Positions 44,046-48,027 of a stretch of 48,027 bases of DNA are shown here, piece after piece. The DNA comes from Gammaproteobacteria bacterium. GTDB taxonomy: Bacteria; Pseudomonadota; Gammaproteobacteria; Natronospirales; REEB76. Each line of letters begins with the position of its first letter. Position 1 is the stretch's first letter. The position numbers and the translations under genes are program-made. The notes below the pieces were generated by a model. It ran no database searches, had not been told where the DNA came from, and was given only the letters and a program-made list of their open reading frames with translations. The stretch is taken from NCBI GenBank assembly GCA_028864905.1, contig JAGWLP010000004.1, positions 1-48,027 on the forward strand, written 5' to 3'.

Positions 44046-44875
44046 ACCTCGCCGAAGAAGCACGACGCAGACTCGCCGCCGCACCCGCCGATCTGCGCTT
44101 CGCCGTGCTGTTTGCGCCACATGCGCAACGCAGCGTGCTGACCACGTTGTTCGCGGTCTATCTCGAAATTCGCGAGATCTTGCGGGAGTGCTCCGATGCC
44201 GACGTGGCGCGCGCCAAGCTCGGCTGGTGGCGGGAAGAGATTGCGCTGCTCGCCGGGCACCGGGCGCGCCATCCGCTGAGCATCCGGCTCGACCAACTAA
44301 TCGGCGACGTGGCCCTGCCAACGGAACCGCTGTACGAAATCATCGAGAGCGTCGCCAGAGACATTGACGCCGCAGCGTTCCACGATTTCGATGAAGTGGA
44401 GAAATACTGCCGCCAACGCGGCGGTGCGCTCACGGAACTGACGACGGCACTTGCCGGAGCTTGCATACCCGGCACTCTGGCCGCTGCACGCCTGCTCGGC
44501 CGGAGCTGGCAACTCGCGGACATCGTCGTGAACGGGCTGGTGTATGCCGAACACGGGCGCATTTACTTCGCATCCGACGATTTGCGCAAACATGGCATCG
44601 ATCGTCACGTTTCCGGAGCAGCGCATTCCTTCGCCGGTGTGCAGGCCTTGCTCGCGGATTACGCTGCGCGCGCACGCGCACTGCATGCCACGGCGCTGGC
44701 GCAGACTGAAGTCACCTGGTCAGACCTGAGTGCGGGTCTCGTTCTGGGTGGATTGGCGCAGGCACGCCTGAAGAAATTTGCGCGCACCGGTTACCCCAAG
44801 GCAGCTGCGCCGGTAGAATTGCAGCCCTTTGCGCAACTGTGGACGGCGTGGCGCAGCGCCCGCCGCGCCCGCTGA
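44042..44875 (+). CDS. Squalene/phytoene synthase-family (NDUFAF6-like) protein lacking Asp-rich motifs
   Basis: APHAQRSVLTTLFAVYLEIREILRECSDADVARAKLGWWREEIALLAGHRARHPLSIRL...LLGRSWQLADIVVNGLVYAEHGRIYFASDDLRKHGI. Confidence 0.8.
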   Translation: MNLAEEARRRLAAAPADLRFAVLFAPHAQRSVLTTLFAVYLEIREILRECSDADVARAKLGWWREEIALLAGHRARHPLSIRLDQLIGDVALPTEPLYEIIESVARDIDAAAFHDFDEVEKYCRQRGGALTELTTALAGACIPGTLAAARLLGRSWQLADIVVNGLVYAEHGRIYFASDDLRKHGIDRHVSGAAHSFAGVQALLADYAARARALHATALAQTEVTWSDLSAGLVLGGLAQARLKKFARTGYPKAAAPVELQPFAQLWTAWRSARRAR

Positions 44876-44896
44876 CAACTCACGGCACCATCACCG

Positions 44897-45655
44897 ATGA
44901 CGACCTCCAGCATTCCCGCCGCTTATGCTCCGCCGCAGAACCTGCTCAGAGACCGCGTGATTCTTGTTACCGGCGCGGGCGACGGCATTGGCCGCGCCGT
45001 CAGCCGTGGTCTCGCAGCCTACGGCGCCACCGTGGTGCTGCTGGGCAAGACCATCAAGAAACTGGAATCCGTGTACGACGAAATCGTGCAGGCCGGCGGG
45101 CCGCTGCCGGGCATTTATCCCATGGACCTGCGCGGCGCCACGTACAAGGATTATGCAGACTTGGCCGCGGTGCTCGAAAAGGAATACGGCAAGCTCGACG
45201 GCCTGTTGCACAACGCCGGCATGCTCGGTGAACGCGCACCGATTGAGCATCACGAAGTGCAGATCTGGCAGCAGGTCATGCTGGTAAATCTCACCGCGCC
45301 TTTCCTGTTCACCAAGGCCTGTCTACCGTTGCTGTACAAATCGCCCGACGCTTCCGTGGTATTCACCGCCAGCAGCGTGGGCCGCAAACCGCGCGCCTAC
45401 TGGGCAGCCTACGCCGTGTCCAAGGCCGGGCTCGAAGCGCTGTCCGCCCTGCTCGCGGATGAAACCGAATTCCGCGGCACGTTGCGCGTCAACAGCCTCA
45501 ATCCCGGCGCGGTGCGCACCGAAATGCGCCGCCTTGCATTTCCGGCGGAGGACCGCAGCCAGTTGCGTGCTCCCGAGCAGTTGTTGCCGGCCTACCTTTA
45601 TCTATTGGGGCCCGACAGCCGCGGCCAAACCGGGCAACAATTCGAGATCCCGTGA
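44897..45655 (+). CDS. Short-chain dehydrogenase YciK type
   Basis: DRVILVTGAGDGIGRAVSRGLAAYGATVVLLGKT, NAGMLGERAPIEHH, YAVSKAGLEALSALLADE. Confidence 0.92.
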   Translation: MTTSSIPAAYAPPQNLLRDRVILVTGAGDGIGRAVSRGLAAYGATVVLLGKTIKKLESVYDEIVQAGGPLPGIYPMDLRGATYKDYADLAAVLEKEYGKLDGLLHNAGMLGERAPIEHHEVQIWQQVMLVNLTAPFLFTKACLPLLYKSPDASVVFTASSVGRKPRAYWAAYAVSKAGLEALSALLADETEFRGTLRVNSLNPGAVRTEMRRLAFPAEDRSQLRAPEQLLPAYLYLLGPDSRGQTGQQFEIP

Positions 45656-45761
45656 TTCGCCGGAACACAGAGTGATGCCAGGGTCACCGCGGGGCTAGCC
45701 GGAAATCCGCCGCTTGTGTACAGTCTGGCGCTCCAACCACACAGTCATCGGGAGACAGGAC

Positions 45762-46310
45762 ATGGAAAAGACCACCAAACTCCTGGGGGGATGGGGTTAC
45801 ATTCTGCTTATCGCCGGCAGCGTTCTCGGCTCACTTACTTTCGTGTTTCACCTTGTAGCGCTCGCGGGCTGCATTTGCCTGCTGATCGCGTTTTACCGGG
45901 CGAGTAACGAATTGGGCCAGCGGAAAATCTGGCGCAACATACTTGTTGCAATCGTGCTGTATATCGTTGCTTCGCTGTTGGTGATCTTCGTAGTCGGCTC
46001 CGCACTCATGGCGGCATTCCACGGCGGTGCCGCGGGTACGAGCGCGTTCACCAGCGGTGCCATCGGCGGCGGACTCGTTGCCTGGGTGCTGTGGATGATC
46101 GGCGCGTGGTTTTGGTACCAGGCTTCGATTCCACTCTCGGAAAGCACCGGCGTCGGTCTTTACAAGACCGGCGGCCTGCTGATCTTTATCGGCGCGATTA
46201 CGGTGATTGTTTTTGGCCTGGGCGCCATCGTGATGCTGATCGGTGAAATCATGCAGACCGTGGCGTTCTTCACCACTACCGAGAAAGTCCCGGCCAATTC
46301 GCCGGCCTGA
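45762..46310 (+). CDS. DUF996-like multi-TM membrane protein
   Basis: MEKTTKLLGGWGYILLIAGSV... four or more hydrophobic helices; SD GGGAGAC upstream. Confidence 0.75.
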   Translation: MEKTTKLLGGWGYILLIAGSVLGSLTFVFHLVALAGCICLLIAFYRASNELGQRKIWRNILVAIVLYIVASLLVIFVVGSALMAAFHGGAAGTSAFTSGAIGGGLVAWVLWMIGAWFWYQASIPLSESTGVGLYKTGGLLIFIGAITVIVFGLGAIVMLIGEIMQTVAFFTTTEKVPANSPA

Positions 46311-46329
46311 ACGTTAAAAGCTAACTATT

Positions 46330-46364
46330 AACAATCGCCGCCTTATCGTGAGGCGGCGATTGTT
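46330..46364. terminator. Strong inverted repeat, probable terminator between convergent genes
   Basis: AACAATCGCCGCCT-TATCGTG-AGGCGGCGATTGTT, perfect 14-bp stem. Confidence 0.75.
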
Positions 46365-46416
46365 GGTTATTGTCACGCAAGATTCCGCAGGTCGTAGAAG
46401 TCGCAGGTAATCCACA

Positions 46417-47526
46417 TCATCTACGATGTCTAGTGGACGTAACGTTATCTATGATCTTCCGTATCTGCATCACAAATTCTTGTGTATCGAGAAAATAGTT
46501 TGGGTAAGCCTTTTTAAGAACATTAATTGGTCCTGCTGATACCAAAACAGCCTCAATTGGTTCACCTGCTTTTGTACGTTGCTCAATCTGCCCGTACGCA
46601 GAATTTGCCTGCTCAAGGTTCGTCATCGAAAATGGTTGTATCCTTACTGTTCGATTCCCTGAATCGAGAGTGATTAGATGATAAGCCCCTGATCCTCTTG
46701 AAGCTAAAATTTTGTCGGCAGCAATTGCGAATCCCTGAAGTTTATCTAGCACGCGTAGTGATTGTTCTGCATTTGCAAGCAGCTTAAAGACCTGCTCTCT
46801 AGTGTAGCTCTCATATCCCGGAACCGCTGGTGTCTTCTCAACAACGGCTAGCGCTGCTCCCGCATTCGCAAAAAAGCTGCGCCACTCTTGTTCTCCTTGT
46901 CCAGACTTCAAAGCCTGCCCGAGAAAGGTTCCCATCGTCTCAACAGCCGTCGCCCATGCGTGTTGCCTACGAGTTCGGAATTGTAATTCCAGCAGTAGGC
47001 CGTTATAGGCAGAAACATTTGTGTTCACGTACCTATAAACAAGATGGATGCTACGGTAACCATCTGCTTTGGGTTCTTTGATGTAATCTTTGGAAGATGT
47101 AAGCTCATGTTTAAAGTGAGCCCCACGGTACGCACTTTCAAGTTTGCGCACCTTTCTGATGGAGCCAAGTATTGCCCTTAAGCCACCGATGTCTTGCATC
47201 CTGGCAAGTTGCATCCCGTGAAACCGCTGTAGCTTTAAAATAACTGATGGAGCGCGTTTTAATCTCTGGGCCACAATGGCTTTTGCGTCTATGAATGCAA
47301 GTTTTTGTCGAAGCGTCGCTTGAAACGTATTCATGGGATATCCATGGCAGGCTCGCCAATTCGCAAGAACTTCACCAGCCCAGTCCTGGTCTGTATCTGA
47401 ACACGATTGAGGAGCTATCAAAATAGCTCCGGCCCGATTGACTTGACTCCTTGAGTACCGTGGTCTAATAAATGTCATCGGATTCCTATAGTCCCTTTTG
47501 GCTAAAAGTTCGCGCTCCATTGACAC
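46417..47526 (-). CDS. RelA/SpoT synthetase-domain protein (small alarmone synthetase-like) with C-terminal extension; alternative start 47478
   Basis: RLKRAPSVILKLQRF, MQDIGGLRAIL, KDYIKEPKADGYRSIHLVYRY, LELQFRTRRQHAWATAVETMG; no HD hydrolase motifs. Confidence 0.9.
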   Translation of the reverse strand: MSMERELLAKRDYRNPMTFIRPRYSRSQVNRAGAILIAPQSCSDTDQDWAGEVLANWRACHGYPMNTFQATLRQKLAFIDAKAIVAQRLKRAPSVILKLQRFHGMQLARMQDIGGLRAILGSIRKVRKLESAYRGAHFKHELTSSKDYIKEPKADGYRSIHLVYRYVNTNVSAYNGLLLELQFRTRRQHAWATAVETMGTFLGQALKSGQGEQEWRSFFANAGAALAVVEKTPAVPGYESYTREQVFKLLANAEQSLRVLDKLQGFAIAADKILASRGSGAYHLITLDSGNRTVRIQPFSMTNLEQANSAYGQIEQRTKAGEPIEAVLVSAGPINVLKKAYPNYFLDTQEFVMQIRKIIDNVTSTRHRR

Positions 47527-47572
47527 GAATACGCCGTATCCAAAATACCTGGCTTAGAATGCCTTTTTATCC

Positions 47573-48027
47573 TCACGACGGATAGGGCTTGCCGTCTTTA
47601 TGCGTGAAGCCGGGGGAACCGGCGCGGATAGCCAGATCAATGTCGGGATAATCCACGCCATCGCCTTTGGGATTGCGCGTGCCAATTTCGAGTATTACCG
47701 CTTCTTTGCCGCTGCGGTTCTGCAGCTGGTGGCCGTCCGGATCGCCCGCCTTGAATCCTGCACAGTCACCAGCCCGCAGGATTTCCTCGCCGCTGTTCGT
47801 GACCAGCACCACCTCGCCCTCCAGCACCCAGACAAACTCGTCTTCGGTTTCGTGCCAGTGACGCTGACTCGACCAGACACCGGGCGGCAGGCGCAACAAA
47901 TTGACGCCGAACTGCGTGAGACCGGCGGCGTTGCCCAGCCGCGAGCGCGTGCGTTTGCAGCAGGGCTGGTCATAGGGCTCGGGATAGCCGCTGCCCTGCC
48001 GGATCGGCGCGTTTTCAATCTTGATCT
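47573..48027 (-). CDS. Cupin domain protein, partial (5' end beyond the window)
   Basis: Frame open to the edge: IKIENAPIRQGSGYPEPYDQPCCKRTRSRLGNAAGLTQFGVNLLRLPPGVWSSQRHWHETEDEFVWVLEGEVVLVTNSGEEILRAGDCAGFKAG. Confidence 0.9.
   Translation of the reverse strand, partial: IKIENAPIRQGSGYPEPYDQPCCKRTRSRLGNAAGLTQFGVNLLRLPPGVWSSQRHWHETEDEFVWVLEGEVVLVTNSGEEILRAGDCAGFKAGDPDGHQLQNRSGKEAVILEIGTRNPKGDGVDYPDIDLAIRAGSPGFTHKDGKPYPS

Noticed and set aside
42696-44321. 541-aa minus-strand ORF opposite rmuC
   Set aside because: Shadow ORF of confidently identified rmuC and neighbours; no recognisable domain.
46310-47573. Transposon or IS carrying the RelA/SpoT gene
   Set aside because: The inverted repeat at 46330-46364 is a local hairpin; no matching terminal repeat, transposase or obvious target duplication on the far side.

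Overview
The window is mostly core genome of a GC-rich gammaproteobacterium-like organism. From left to right it holds: a fatty-acid cluster (pabB partial, fabF-acpP-fabG-fabD); a rhombosortase-like gene divergent from a type II secretion block (gspG-N, without C/D/E/F); a GAF/PAS/GGDEF/EAL protein; tRNA-Pro; the thrS-infC-rpmI-rplT-pheS-pheT-ihfA-merR cluster with tRNA-Val upstream of thrS; a cysteine-synthase-like gene; uvrB; an aminotransferase; tRNA-Asn; a GT2 glycosyltransferase; an SMR/Gdx exporter; galU; the lapB-lapA-ihfB-rpsA-cmk-aroA-hisC-serC-gyrA cluster; an mtaD-like/ubiG/mupP/rmuC/NDUFAF6-like/yciK operon; a DUF996-like membrane protein; an AT-rich lone RelA/SpoT-domain synthetase; and a partial cupin gene. 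I see no CRISPR array, transposon or prophage. The observations most worth checking are: (1) a 7-bp/7-nt hairpin just upstream of the thrS Shine-Dalgarno whose loop (UUGGUAU) mimics a tRNA-Thr(GGU) anticodon loop; (2) an intact mtaD-like ORF that has lost nearly all metal and catalytic residues after the N-terminal HxH; (3) a squalene/phytoene-synthase-fold pseudoenzyme resembling NDUFAF6; (4) a likely horizontally acquired single-gene alarmone synthetase; (5) a rhombosortase-like gene divergent from the T2SS pseudopilin operon; (6) structured intergenic leaders before rpmI, pheS and mtaD. All calls come from reading the sequence and recalled family motifs. No searches or folding programs were run.
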